Origin: Aporhodopirellula aestuarii
GTDB taxonomy: Bacteria; Planctomycetota; Planctomycetia; Pirellulales; Pirellulaceae
Reading direction: 5' to 3'
NCBI RefSeq assembly: GCF_023701485.1
Contig: NZ_JAMQBK010000022.1
Coordinates: forward strand, 33,438-97,437
DNA: 64,000 nucleotides
The notes beneath the pieces are model-generated. The model ran no database searches. It saw only the letters and a program-made list of their open reading frames with translations, and was not told the DNA's origin. The position numbers and the translations under genes were made by a program. Shown piece after piece: positions 35,239 through 44,247 of this stretch (its first letter is position 1; each line of letters opens with the position of its first letter).

Positions 35239-37092
35239 ATGAACCCATCTGACCCCGCGTCGCGTTCGCATCCACTCGAGGAAACGATCGAGCAAGCGGT
35301 GACTGACGGGACCACCCCCAACGCAACCGGTAACGGTGGTCAGGGTTTTGAAGCCGGCAGTCTCGCTCTGCCAATGACGCTCGGACGGTACGAGCTATTC
35401 AAACTGTTGGGCAAAGGAGGCATGGGCGCGGTCTATCAGGCCCGCGACACGCTGCTCGGCCGCGACGTCGCGATCAAGGTGCCCAAGTTCGGCCCCGGTG
35501 TGCCCGACCAACTCGTCAAACGATTTCATCGTGAAGCAAGGGCCGCAGCGAGCCTTTCGCACCCTAATCTGTGCCCAGTGTTTGATGTCGGACGCGAAGG
35601 CGAGATTGACTTTATCGCGATGGCGTTCATCAACGGTCGACCGCTCTCGGACTATACCCGCGGCGACAAAGCGATCTCACCTGCGGCGGCGGCCCGTCTG
35701 ATTCGCAAGGTGGCGTTGGCGATGCACGAGGCCCATCAAAGCGGCATCATGCATCGAGATTTGAAACCCGCCAACATCATGGTCGACAATCGCAAAGAAC
35801 CGATCGTAATGGACTTCGGTCTGGCATGCTCCGTCGAAGCGGGTGACGAATCTCGATTGACGCAAGACGGCGCATTGCTCGGGTCCCCCGGTTACATGTC
35901 GCCCGAACAACTGACCGGGCGTGCGGCGGACGTGGGGCCGCATTCGGATGTCTATTCGCTCGGCGTCGTGCTTTATGAGATGTTGGCCGGGCGTTTGCCC
36001 TTCGAGGACGCCGGTTCCACGATCGCGATGATCGGACAAATCCTATCACTCGATCCGCCTAGCGTGGCAACCTTTTGCCCCGGCTTAGACACTCGACTCG
36101 CCGAAATCTGCGAACGTGCGATGGCAAAGTCCGTCGACGAGCGTTACGCAACGATGTCGGAATTCGCAGCCGATTTAACTCAGTACATTAAATCACCCGC
36201 GGGCAAGCCCGCCTCGAATCAACCTTCAGCGGGTTCGGAAAAGGTGCCGCCTACCGCTGCAAAGCCGCCGCAGCAATCGAAACCGACGCCCGCGACCAAA
36301 ACGACCAACGGGACTAGCAACAACAAAGCGGCAGCTGCGACCAAAATGCAGTTGGCCAACCAGCCAACCAAGCCGGGTGTGCGACCGGCTGGCAAGACGC
36401 CGTCGAAGGAACATGACGTTCTTCATGATTCGATGTTCGATTCGCTGCCCGAGATTGCGGCACCAACAGCGACCGCCGCGTTCAAGGGCTCGGCCACTGC
36501 AGCCCAACCCCGTGGGCCCTCAACCGCCAAAGGGATCTCGCGTTCGAAAAAACGATTGATCACCGCCATCGCGGGCGGACTCACATTATGCCTAGTGGTC
36601 GTGGGCGTTGCGGTCACCATGTTTCCCGGTAACGCGCCGCAACCGGAATCGGTCAGCAACGCGAACACGCCGTCCCAACAGAGAGATGGGGCACGATCCG
36701 GGGGAGCAACAGTAGACAACAACGAACGCCTGGGCAACCAACGGCGACCGCGATTTGACGACTTACCCCGCGATGCCATGGGACGAGGCATTCCGCCTGA
36801 GCGAATGCTCGACTTCGATGCCGACGGCGATGGAATGGTCGCCATCGATGAACTGCCTGAACCAGCACGCGAGCTCATGAGTATGGCCGACCAAAACCAA
36901 GACGGCTTCATCGATCAAGGCGAAATCGAGCGGATGCCCAACCCTGGTGGGTTTACTGCTCAGGAACCATCGACAAGCGCCCCGCCAATGGGTCCGCGGG
37001 AAAGATTCTTGGACGGCGAATCACCACGACCGGGACGCCGCCCCGGTCGAGGCCAACCCGCCGGCAATGATTTCGGTCCGCCCCTGCGTTGA
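35239..37092 (+). CDS. Ser/Thr protein kinase with membrane helix and EF-hand region
   Basis: A 617-residue receptor-type kinase. The Hanks-type catalytic domain (about residues 50-315) has GKGGMGAVYQA, VAIKVPKF (catalytic Lys), HRDLKPANIMV, DFGLA and SPGYMSPEQL, all intact. A Lys/Thr/Pro-rich linker leads to one membrane helix (about residues 439-461, ITAIAGGLTLCLVVVGVAVTMF). The outer part carries two EF-hand-type loops (DFDADGDGMVAIDE and DQNQDGFIDQGE, residues about 526-565), then a Pro/Arg-rich tail. Membrane topology places the EF-hands outside the cytoplasm, so Ca2+ sensing is possible but unproven. Confidence 0.9.
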   Translation: MNPSDPASRSHPLEETIEQAVTDGTTPNATGNGGQGFEAGSLALPMTLGRYELFKLLGKGGMGAVYQARDTLLGRDVAIKVPKFGPGVPDQLVKRFHREARAAASLSHPNLCPVFDVGREGEIDFIAMAFINGRPLSDYTRGDKAISPAAAARLIRKVALAMHEAHQSGIMHRDLKPANIMVDNRKEPIVMDFGLACSVEAGDESRLTQDGALLGSPGYMSPEQLTGRAADVGPHSDVYSLGVVLYEMLAGRLPFEDAGSTIAMIGQILSLDPPSVATFCPGLDTRLAEICERAMAKSVDERYATMSEFAADLTQYIKSPAGKPASNQPSAGSEKVPPTAAKPPQQSKPTPATKTTNGTSNNKAAAATKMQLANQPTKPGVRPAGKTPSKEHDVLHDSMFDSLPEIAAPTATAAFKGSATAAQPRGPSTAKGISRSKKRLITAIAGGLTLCLVVVGVAVTMFPGNAPQPESVSNANTPSQQRDGARSGGATVDNNERLGNQRRPRFDDLPRDAMGRGIPPERMLDFDADGDGMVAIDELPEPARELMSMADQNQDGFIDQGEIERMPNPGGFTAQEPSTSAPPMGPRERFLDGESPRPGRRPGRGQPAGNDFGPPLR

Positions 37093-37284
37093 TCTCAATC
37101 TGTGTAAGTCGGCGCATGACCTCTCACCCCATCGGGCTCGTTGCACTGGCAAATCAAACGCAAAACCACCCGTTCGCCGAGCGTGTTTTTTGATCATACA
37201 CACGCGAGAGCGACGGCGTGTCGTGTATAACTGCACGAGGCAGGCTCCTCTCCCACCAACCCAAATCTCGCACGGGTTTCGGCA

Positions 37285-38511
37285 ATGGCGGACGCACTCG
37301 GCAGTGAATCTCCACACAACGCGACATCCACTCGCAACTCGCGACGTCAGGCAACGCGTTTTACCGATGCACGGCGAAAACGCTGCGAAGCGTTCGATAT
37401 CGATTTGAAAGCGATGCCGCAAACCGTTCGTGACGCTTGGTCGTGCGATTCACCACTCGTAGCCATCGTTTGCAGCCGAGTGGGACATGATGCGCGGCGA
37501 CACCGAACCATGTCACAACAAATCGCTGCGTCGCTGCAACAGATCAAACGTGACAACGCGACCTTGCTGATCGCTGACCACACCGCGATCGATCCCTGGG
37601 TCACTCATGCGGCCGACGTCTTCCATGTGCCCTCGATTCGGATTGAGAAGACCGATGAACGCGACCGATTGATGATTGCTATGGCTGATCGTGTCGACGC
37701 GGTTTACGTCCGACCGGGAGGAAAAGTGACGGCGATGCTGAGGCAACGTGCGGCGATCCAGTCGGGAATCGTACAGATTGCGATCGACAACTCTGGCCAA
37801 CAGCGGGCCCTGGAGTGGGACTTGCTCGGCGCCGGCGCAGTCGGAAGGTACCTTCCCGAGAATGCGTCTGACAAACCAGCATTCGTCAGTTCCGATGACA
37901 CGCCCCCGTTCCCCACGATGGACGCTGTCGACTGGGCATCGTACCTCGTCCACTGCACGCGATCGGTCTCGGGGCCGTGGCCGGGGCAAACTTGGGACCA
38001 ATATCGAGACGACTTGTTACTCGCTGATCCCCAGTCCGCGTCTCGAGATGCGATCGACGCATTGTGTCGCATCGTTCGCAAGCAACGCTTGGTCGCTGGT
38101 GCAATTACGTCGCGGCGCACCACGCCGGTTGTCTGTCTGTCCGCGGTGCCGCTGCCTGAACTGCTCGCCCGGCGAACCTACCGCAGCCACTTGCATCGCT
38201 GGGATTATGAACCGTTCGGCATCGCGATTCGACGTGACGCGGCCATCCGATTCGGCATCGAACCGGTAATCTACGGAGACCGGGATTTGGAGAATCGACT
38301 GACCGATCGCGAGCGATTTCGATTTCAAGCCACCGGAAAAACTCACGACTGGACCGCTGAACAGGAATGGCGATCGGCGTCGGATATCGATCTGAGCCGA
38401 TTCGACACCAACGACGTGTGCATCTTCGTCCCCGACCAAACTGCCGCCGCGAGAGCCGCCAGCGTGAATTGCGGCCGATGGCAAATCGTCGTGACGGATG
38501 CTTGCGTCTAA
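37285..38511 (+). CDS. Unknown two-domain protein (SLOG-like plus DUF2971/AbiGi-like)
   Basis: A 408-residue soluble protein I cannot assign firmly. Residues about 55-160 read like a Rossmann SLOG/DprA-type fold: LVAIVCSRVG, LLIADHTAIDPWVTHAADVF, then RVDAVYVRPGGK. Residues about 270-390 have the pattern VVCLSAVPLPEL, YEPFGIAIRRDAAIRFGIEPVIYG, HDWTAEQEWR and DVCIFVP, which recalls DUF2971 or AbiGi abortive-infection proteins, where a Cys/Ser-x-xxPL start, a GIAI strand, a PVxY strand and an E-EWR motif recur. Both calls are inference. It follows the kinase by 192 bases with its own start. Confidence 0.55.
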   Translation: MADALGSESPHNATSTRNSRRQATRFTDARRKRCEAFDIDLKAMPQTVRDAWSCDSPLVAIVCSRVGHDARRHRTMSQQIAASLQQIKRDNATLLIADHTAIDPWVTHAADVFHVPSIRIEKTDERDRLMIAMADRVDAVYVRPGGKVTAMLRQRAAIQSGIVQIAIDNSGQQRALEWDLLGAGAVGRYLPENASDKPAFVSSDDTPPFPTMDAVDWASYLVHCTRSVSGPWPGQTWDQYRDDLLLADPQSASRDAIDALCRIVRKQRLVAGAITSRRTTPVVCLSAVPLPELLARRTYRSHLHRWDYEPFGIAIRRDAAIRFGIEPVIYGDRDLENRLTDRERFRFQATGKTHDWTAEQEWRSASDIDLSRFDTNDVCIFVPDQTAAARAASVNCGRWQIVVTDACV

Positions 38512-38554
38512 CCGGCGACGTTTCACGTCCGCGGCATATGCAACCAGTGGGCGG

Positions 38555-38884
38555 TTAGCGGGTGAACCAGAGGACGGCGGCGACCGTCATGATGTTCAAT
38601 ACCACTGCCATCCAAAATTGAATCCGGAACGATCGTTTTTGCGTTTTGTGACGGAACTTCTGCGACGCCCACCACGCGCCCGGCCAACCGCCCAGCAAAG
38701 AGGCGAGCAACAGAGTCCGCTCTGGGACGCGAGAATGGACGGTTCCTGCGGAGCGGTCGCTATCGTCCCGACCGTTCCTTTTGGCCGCTCGTTTGTCCCA
38801 CCAATACAAAACAATCGCCACAGCACTGGCGAGAATCATTTCAGCGGCGATGATAGGCAGATAAGTCATGGGCACCGAGTCCAT
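38555..38884 (-). CDS. DUF1294-family small membrane protein
   Basis: A 109-residue protein with three hydrophobic segments. The family pattern is clear: YWWDKRAAKRN, RVPERTLLLASLLGGWPGAWWA and FRHKTQKRSFRIQFW, all characteristic of DUF1294. The ATG at 38884 is chosen because a longer reading would run into the divergent helicase gene that starts at 38917. Function unknown. In other bacteria the domain is sometimes fused to a cold-shock domain; here it stands alone. Confidence 0.85.
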   Translation of the reverse strand: MDSVPMTYLPIIAAEMILASAVAIVLYWWDKRAAKRNGRDDSDRSAGTVHSRVPERTLLLASLLGGWPGAWWASQKFRHKTQKRSFRIQFWMAVVLNIMTVAAVLWFTR

Positions 38885-38916
38885 TTTTCGTTTCAGTTTA
38901 CGCCCGGACTCATCGC

Positions 38917-41181
38917 ATGTCGGCACGTTCTCGTAAAGGTCGATCCACAGCCGTGGACACGCCCAAGTCCAAACGATCCTCTGGGAAAGCTGGAAAAGCT
39001 CACGGCAACCACGCCTCAGGACACGAAGTCCGGTTAGGCAAATCATCCGACTCCTTTGGCGACGGCATCATTAGCGGCAAATTGGGTAAAAAAAAGAAAT
39101 CTGCGAAAAACGCCAAAATCGCCGACGCTTCCGAGTCACAACCGCGTTCTGCACCCTATCCGCATGGTTTGCCAACCGATCGTCCGCTCGACGTCAACGA
39201 TTATTTCGACCAACTGCACCTGTGGCTCGACCTCGAAGCGGAAGCCGAACGGGCTCGTCTGGCCCGCCTGCGTCAAATCCGTTCGCAACGCGATGTCGAG
39301 AGCACCGGCCAAGCGATCGTGGGTCTCGACCTAGTCGACTATCACACCGGATTGGCGGGGCGGTACCTCTTGGATCTCGCCAAGCCATCGGGACAGGAAC
39401 TGCCCATGAACCGATTGAAGGTCGGTTCCCCCGTGGTGCTGTCCAACGACGCGGACCCTTCCGACGAAGGGATTCCGGGTGTGGTCAGCCATCGCAAGAA
39501 TTATCAAATCCAAATCGCCACAGACATCTTTCCTGACCCCGACGCGCAGAACGCGAAAACCGGAAAGGCGAGCAAACACAAACGAGCCTCGATCGGCGAA
39601 ATTCGCTACCGGCTCGACCTTTCACCCGACGAAACCACTCGCAAACGGCAACTCGCTGCGATGGCAAAAGCACGAGGCGAACGGGGGCGGGGCGGACGAC
39701 TGCGTGACGTACTGCTCGGTATCGAAGCGCCACGATTCGACGGCAAGAAGATCGATGCTTTGCCCTTAGCAGAAGAAACCATCGCCGAAGAGCGCGCCGA
39801 GATCAAATTCCGCACGGAACTCAATCCACCGCAAAAAGACGCAGTCGCCTTCGCGTTGCTCGCCGACGATTTTGCGATCATTCACGGACCACCCGGAACC
39901 GGCAAAACGACCACCCTCGCGGAAGTGATCGCGCAAGCGGTCGATCGCGGCGAACGCGTCCTCGCCTGTGCGGCCAGCAACACGGCCGTCGATAATTTGC
40001 TCGAACGGCTTGAGCGTTTGGTCCCCTATGTGGTTCGAGTGGGCCATCCCGCTCGTGTTTTTGAGCACCTGCGTGAACTCACGCTCGATGGGCAAGTCGA
40101 CAAGGATCCTTCGAGCGCGGTGATCAAAGACCTCCGCCGTGAGCTCGAACAATTGTTGCGATTCGCACAGCGGGACAGCCGCAACGTTGACCGACGGTCC
40201 CGCGGCGAGCTTTTTGCCGAAGCCGGCCGAATCCGGGGCCAGATCCGGTCGCTCGAACGGTCCATCGTGCGTGGCGTGCTCGACCGCGCTGACGTGATTT
40301 GCACGACGACGACAATCGACGAAGAACTGCTCGGTGACGAGCGTTTCGATTTGATCGTGATCGACGAAGCCTGCCAGAGCACCGAAGGCGGGATGTGGCA
40401 AGCGATCCTACGAGCCGACCGGCTGATCATTGCCGGCGACCACTGCCAATTGCCGCCGACCGTGCTCAGCGACGAGGCGGCCGCGATCGGGATGCGTGAT
40501 TCTCTGATGCAACGATTGGTACATCGATTCGGTGAATCGGTCTATCGGCGACTGACGGTGCAGTACCGGATGCACGAATCGATCATGCGGTTCAGCAGCG
40601 ATCATTTCTATGAAGGCTCGCTGGTCGCCGACGCTTCCGTCCGTTCACACTTGCTCTGCGACTTAGGCGACGTGGACGCATCGCCGCTGACTGAAACACC
40701 GCTGTTGTGGATCGATACCGCCGGCGCGGGCATGGAAGAACAACTCGAACCAGACGGGCAAAGCAAGCTGAATCCGGGTGAAGCAAACATCATTATCGAG
40801 TTGGTTCGCCAACTCCAAGAAGCCGGGATTGAGGGACACGAAATCGCGATCATTGCTCCCTACGCCGCCCAGGTCCGCTTGCTTCGATCGCGGCTCGATT
40901 TGGACGGATTGGAAATCGATACCGTCGACGGATTCCAAGGTCGCGAGAAGGAAGTCGTGTTACTCACGATGGTACGCAGCAATCCCGAGGGAATCATCGG
41001 CTTCCTCGCCGATCAACGCCGCAGCAACGTGGCGATGACGCGAGCCAAACGCAAACTGATCATGGTCGGCGACAGCGCGACGCTGTGTAGCCATGACTTC
41101 TACGCCGATGTGCTGAAGTATTTCGAAGAGGCGGGAGCCTATCAAAGCGTCTTCGAATTCCAGACGCTGATTCCTGAATAG
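38917..41181 (+). CDS. Superfamily 1B DNA/RNA helicase (IGHMBP2/Upf1-like)
   Basis: A 754-residue ATP-dependent helicase. The first 70 residues are Lys/Ser-rich and disordered. An OB-like N-terminal region follows, then the motor: motif Ia/I FAIIHGPPGTGKTTTLAE, Ia LACAASNTAVDNLLERL, II DLIVIDEACQSTEG, III LIIAGDHCQLPPTV, IV VQYRMHESIMRFS, V IDTVDGFQGREKEVVLLT, VI NVAMTRAKRKLIMVGD. This is the Upf1-like 1B family and matches the bacterial/eukaryotic SMUBP-2 type. A Leu/Glu/Arg-rich insert between motifs Ia and II forms the usual stalk. The nucleic acid substrate is not known. It is convergent with the BRCT fusion gene, only six bases apart. Confidence 0.92.
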   Translation: MSARSRKGRSTAVDTPKSKRSSGKAGKAHGNHASGHEVRLGKSSDSFGDGIISGKLGKKKKSAKNAKIADASESQPRSAPYPHGLPTDRPLDVNDYFDQLHLWLDLEAEAERARLARLRQIRSQRDVESTGQAIVGLDLVDYHTGLAGRYLLDLAKPSGQELPMNRLKVGSPVVLSNDADPSDEGIPGVVSHRKNYQIQIATDIFPDPDAQNAKTGKASKHKRASIGEIRYRLDLSPDETTRKRQLAAMAKARGERGRGGRLRDVLLGIEAPRFDGKKIDALPLAEETIAEERAEIKFRTELNPPQKDAVAFALLADDFAIIHGPPGTGKTTTLAEVIAQAVDRGERVLACAASNTAVDNLLERLERLVPYVVRVGHPARVFEHLRELTLDGQVDKDPSSAVIKDLRRELEQLLRFAQRDSRNVDRRSRGELFAEAGRIRGQIRSLERSIVRGVLDRADVICTTTTIDEELLGDERFDLIVIDEACQSTEGGMWQAILRADRLIIAGDHCQLPPTVLSDEAAAIGMRDSLMQRLVHRFGESVYRRLTVQYRMHESIMRFSSDHFYEGSLVADASVRSHLLCDLGDVDASPLTETPLLWIDTAGAGMEEQLEPDGQSKLNPGEANIIIELVRQLQEAGIEGHEIAIIAPYAAQVRLLRSRLDLDGLEIDTVDGFQGREKEVVLLTMVRSNPEGIIGFLADQRRSNVAMTRAKRKLIMVGDSATLCSHDFYADVLKYFEEAGAYQSVFEFQTLIPE

Positions 41182-41187
41182 AGAACC

Positions 41188-42549
41188 TCAGAACGGCACG
41201 CCGTCGGATTCCAATCGTCCGCGAGCCTCATCGGCCCACGGGCTGCCCGGGGCGAGTTGCAAGAATCGCCGCCAATGCTGTTCCGCCTCGATCGGCCGAT
41301 CGAGTTGATCGAGCAATTTCGCGAGGTTGTACTGCACGTCGGGATAGTCGTCGTGCAGCGCGAGCGTTCCACGATACGCGGCAACGGCCAATTCCAATTG
41401 ACCGGTCTCGGCCAACACACCCGCGAGACTCGATCGGGCTTCGACAAAATCTGGATCGATTTCAATCGCGGCGTAGTAACGCTCCCGAGCCGCGATCACT
41501 TCGCCCATCCGATACAACAACTCACCGATCTGGAAGTGCCAGTCCGCCCGCACGCCTTCGCGAGCCAACAAGGCGTGATAGCAATCCACCGCGAATGCCA
41601 AGTCGCCTTCGTCTTCCGCCTCGTACGCGGACAACAGCAGATCGTCTTCGCTTTCCCCGTCGTCATAATCCGAGTCCGCAGGCGGGAACACCAACGCATT
41701 CGATTCCCGCGGATCAGGAAACCGAATCGACACCGTCGGTTCAGACTCCGCGTCCGCTGCATCGTCGGAAGCGTCTGCCTGTCCGAGAAGATCAAAATCG
41801 AATCGCAATTGACCGCCCGGTTCAATCAGTCCTTCACCTTGCCGCAACAAAACATGTTTGCCTTCGACCAAGATCGACAATTGATCGAGAGGTCGCCGCA
41901 AGTCAGGAACGATCTCGATCAACTGCAGCAACCGCCGCTCGATCGCCTCCGGGCTGGCGCCGGATGCCACCCAAGCCGCTAATCGTCGCGCCGTGGCGAC
42001 CTCTTGGAAATCAAAGTACGGCAACCGATGCAGCGTCCGGACAGGTTTGATTAATCCACGACGATGCCACCGGCGGATCACGTGGACCGACACGCCCAGC
42101 AAGTGGGCCAACATCGCTGGCGTATGCAGTTTGCGGATTGAGTGTTCGCCATCGACGAGTCCCAATCGATGCCATAAATCCGTCTCGTGCAAGATTTGTA
42201 GCTGACCGACCTGGCCACGCCGCCGGGTTGCCTCCTCGATCAACTCCGCTTCGGCCAGTGGTGACTCCTCCGCACCGATCACGATCCAATCAACCGCCGC
42301 CGATTCCGATTCGACCACAACGGCACCATATGACCGCAACAGATTCGACGCTTCGCGACGATTCATTCCTCCGAGCCGGCCAACGATCGTGATCCGCCGC
42401 CCCCGCACGCCGTCGTCATCCTGATCCGTATCGTCTAGGTCGGCGGGGTCTGAATCGATATCATCCTCGAGTGCGACGTCATCGTCGTCGAACGCGAGAG
42501 TGCCCGCCTCGTCGAGATCATCGTTGTCATCGGGATCGAAATCGTTCAT
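41188..42549 (-). CDS. BRCT - MerR-type HTH - TPR fusion protein
   Basis: A 453-residue protein from ATG 42549. Residues 1-48 are almost all Asp/Glu. Residues about 51-129 look like a BRCT domain (RRITIVGRLGGMNRREASNLLRSYGAVVV then VDWIVIG). Residues about 139-210 form a MerR-type winged helix (LHTPAMLAHLLGVSVHVIRRWHRRGLI, LPYFDFQEVATARRLAAWV). After an acidic linker, the C-terminus has about four TPR units (AEDEGDLAFAVDCYHALLA, AARERYYAAIEIDPDFVEARSSLAGVLAETGQLELAVAAYRGTL). The combination suggests a DNA-binding scaffold, possibly responding to DNA damage, but no target is evident. The BRCT call is by pattern only. Confidence 0.72.
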   Translation of the reverse strand: MNDFDPDDNDDLDEAGTLAFDDDDVALEDDIDSDPADLDDTDQDDDGVRGRRITIVGRLGGMNRREASNLLRSYGAVVVESESAAVDWIVIGAEESPLAEAELIEEATRRRGQVGQLQILHETDLWHRLGLVDGEHSIRKLHTPAMLAHLLGVSVHVIRRWHRRGLIKPVRTLHRLPYFDFQEVATARRLAAWVASGASPEAIERRLLQLIEIVPDLRRPLDQLSILVEGKHVLLRQGEGLIEPGGQLRFDFDLLGQADASDDAADAESEPTVSIRFPDPRESNALVFPPADSDYDDGESEDDLLLSAYEAEDEGDLAFAVDCYHALLAREGVRADWHFQIGELLYRMGEVIAARERYYAAIEIDPDFVEARSSLAGVLAETGQLELAVAAYRGTLALHDDYPDVQYNLAKLLDQLDRPIEAEQHWRRFLQLAPGSPWADEARGRLESDGVPF

Positions 42550-42707
42550 GCCGCATATCGTAACAATTTCCCAAAGGCTCGACAGGCTTCCAACTTTTGT
42601 ACACGTTGGCGGTGTCACCCCACCGCGGCTTGCTTCCTACTCGGCATTTGAGCTTAAAGAACGCGATGCTGGACAAAACCGCAATCGATACGATCGCAGT
42701 GAACACG

Positions 42708-42741
42708 AAAAAACGGCCGGCACCTCGAAGGACACCGGCCG
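42708..42741 (-). terminator. Intrinsic terminator of the CBS-domain gene
   Basis: On the minus strand, CGGCCGG and CCGGCCG form a stem around an ACC/GGT-containing loop, followed by six T residues, about 30 bases after the stop of the CBS gene. Confidence 0.85.
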
Positions 42742-42769
42742 CTTGGGGAAAACGATCTTACGATCTTGG

Positions 42770-43294
42770 TTACACGCGACGTTCTTCACTCGATAGGATT
42801 GCACTGAAGAACAATCCTGACGCGGTATTCGTCTTTTTCGGTGCATTGAGGTGACTGCGGACCGCCCGCATCACATCCCGGCGCGAAATTTGGCCCCGCA
42901 ATCGGCCCTGCTCGTCGAGCACGGGCAATCGGCGACAGGCCGCATTCAGGAAGGTTTGCGCGATCGTCAACAAATCCGTTTCCTCGGTGATGGTCGGTGG
43001 GTCGGCATCGATTAACGAGACCACGTCCGTGCTTGGCATCCCATCGTAGGCCATCGAGACGACAAAACGCATGCAGGATTTCTCTGAGAAGATCCCCAGG
43101 AACTTGCCATCTTCATTGACCACGGGGGCACCGGAAATTCGATTGCGTAGCAACACGTCGAGGGCTTCGAGGGCGTCCATCGTGGGTTCCAGCGTGATCA
43201 AATTTCGAACCATCATCTCACGGGCCGTGACCGCTGGCATCGCCGAGGGGTCCATAACGGGGAGGTGAGCGCTGCCCATAGTCTTTGTCATCAT
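42770..43294 (-). CDS. CBS-domain pair protein
   Basis: A 174-residue protein. The ATG at 43294 follows GGAGACAG; an in-frame TTG at 43408 would add 38 poorly conserved residues. Two CBS domains occupy most of the chain: VTAREMMVRNLITLEPTMDALEALDVLLRNRISGAPVVNEDGKFLGIFSEKSCMRF, and a second with EETDLLTIAQTFLNAACRRLPVLDEQGRLRGQISRRDVMRAV. Such pairs bind adenine nucleotides and regulate partner proteins; no catalytic domain is attached. A clear terminator follows, so it is a single-gene unit, divergent from the gene at 43605. Confidence 0.87.
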   Translation of the reverse strand: MMTKTMGSAHLPVMDPSAMPAVTAREMMVRNLITLEPTMDALEALDVLLRNRISGAPVVNEDGKFLGIFSEKSCMRFVVSMAYDGMPSTDVVSLIDADPPTITEETDLLTIAQTFLNAACRRLPVLDEQGRLRGQISRRDVMRAVRSHLNAPKKTNTASGLFFSAILSSEERRV

Positions 43295-43604
43295 CTGTCT
43301 CCAAAGCGTGGAAGATACGAGAAGAGGCACGCTCCGGCGAACCGGTGTGCCATTGAAGAGTGCCGTGCGGATGTCACCAATCTGATACGTATAGACCACC
43401 TCAGTCAAGAAACTTTCTTGGGTAATTCAGCCTCACGGGCTTAACATGCTGGAGTTGCAAAGTTAGCCGTTTTTTTCACAATCTCGGTATGACCTCGCTT
43501 TTTGCGAGCAAATCCGTCACAACAGGGGCACGCCAGTTGGCAAAACCGATACAAGTGACTGATTATGTGAAACATGTCACGAACCGATCTTTGGAGAGAA
43601 CAGA

Positions 43605-44084
43605 ATGCTCGGTCGATGGGTGGAATTCGAATTTGATTGTCTGCCGCTGCGCAGTGTTGGTCGCCTCGATGTGCCGTTGGACGCGTCGCCTGCGTACGAA
43701 GCCTTCGTACTCCGGCTCAAGGCTGCCGTGGCAAAACATGGCATGCACAACACGTACTACTTGCATCATGCCGTCTGCCGGTACCACTTGACCAACGACC
43801 CCAAAAACGGTCGCGTCGAATTCGCGGTCGAGGGTGTCGTGCTCACGGGCGAGAACGATCTCAAGACGCGGGGAGTCGATCTCACGATCACACTCGACAA
43901 AGAAACCTGCCCCTGGCTCAACGAACCGGCGGTCGAGTTCTTAGCCGAATCGGTCAAACACGCGGTAGCCACTGAATTCGATCGTTACATCCTCGCTGGT
44001 GATCTCACCAAGACCAAGGAACGCATCGCCGCCATGCAAGAACAAATCGAAAAAGGCGAAGGCTTCCAGGCCATGTATTTGTGA
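43605..44084 (+). CDS. Hypothetical protein (159 aa)
   Basis: No family recognised. The ATG has a good GGAGAG ribosome-binding site about nine bases upstream. The protein is soluble, rich in beta strands at first (WVEFEFDCLPLRSVGRLDVPLD, CRYHLTNDPKNGRVEFAVEGVVLTG) and helical at the end (ERIAAMQEQIEKGEGFQAMYL). It has four Cys-free stretches and three conserved-looking His near HNTYYLHHAVC. It lies 163 bases upstream of the second flagellar block, but there is no sign that it is flagellar. Confidence 0.7.
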   Translation: MLGRWVEFEFDCLPLRSVGRLDVPLDASPAYEAFVLRLKAAVAKHGMHNTYYLHHAVCRYHLTNDPKNGRVEFAVEGVVLTGENDLKTRGVDLTITLDKETCPWLNEPAVEFLAESVKHAVATEFDRYILAGDLTKTKERIAAMQEQIEKGEGFQAMYL

Positions 44085-44247
44085 GGTCGAGAAGCGGCGA
44101 TCAGCAGGTCCCCGCCCGTCTCACCGACGCCATTCGCCTCTAAACAGCCAGCTAAAATTCCTCTCTTCCGCTGCCCCGGCATTTTTTCGTATCCACTTGA
44201 GCGTGACTTTCATTTTTTCATCACGCCAAGCTTGAACCGGTGGCACT

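Noticed and set aside
41257..41982. 241-codon open frame on the plus strand over the BRCT fusion gene
   Set aside because: Shadow; Arg/His-rich, with no conserved motif.
37285..42618. A defence island around the SLOG-like protein, helicase and BRCT fusion
   Set aside because: The genes lie on both strands without an operon, have no mobile-element neighbours, and the helicase is a common housekeeping type.
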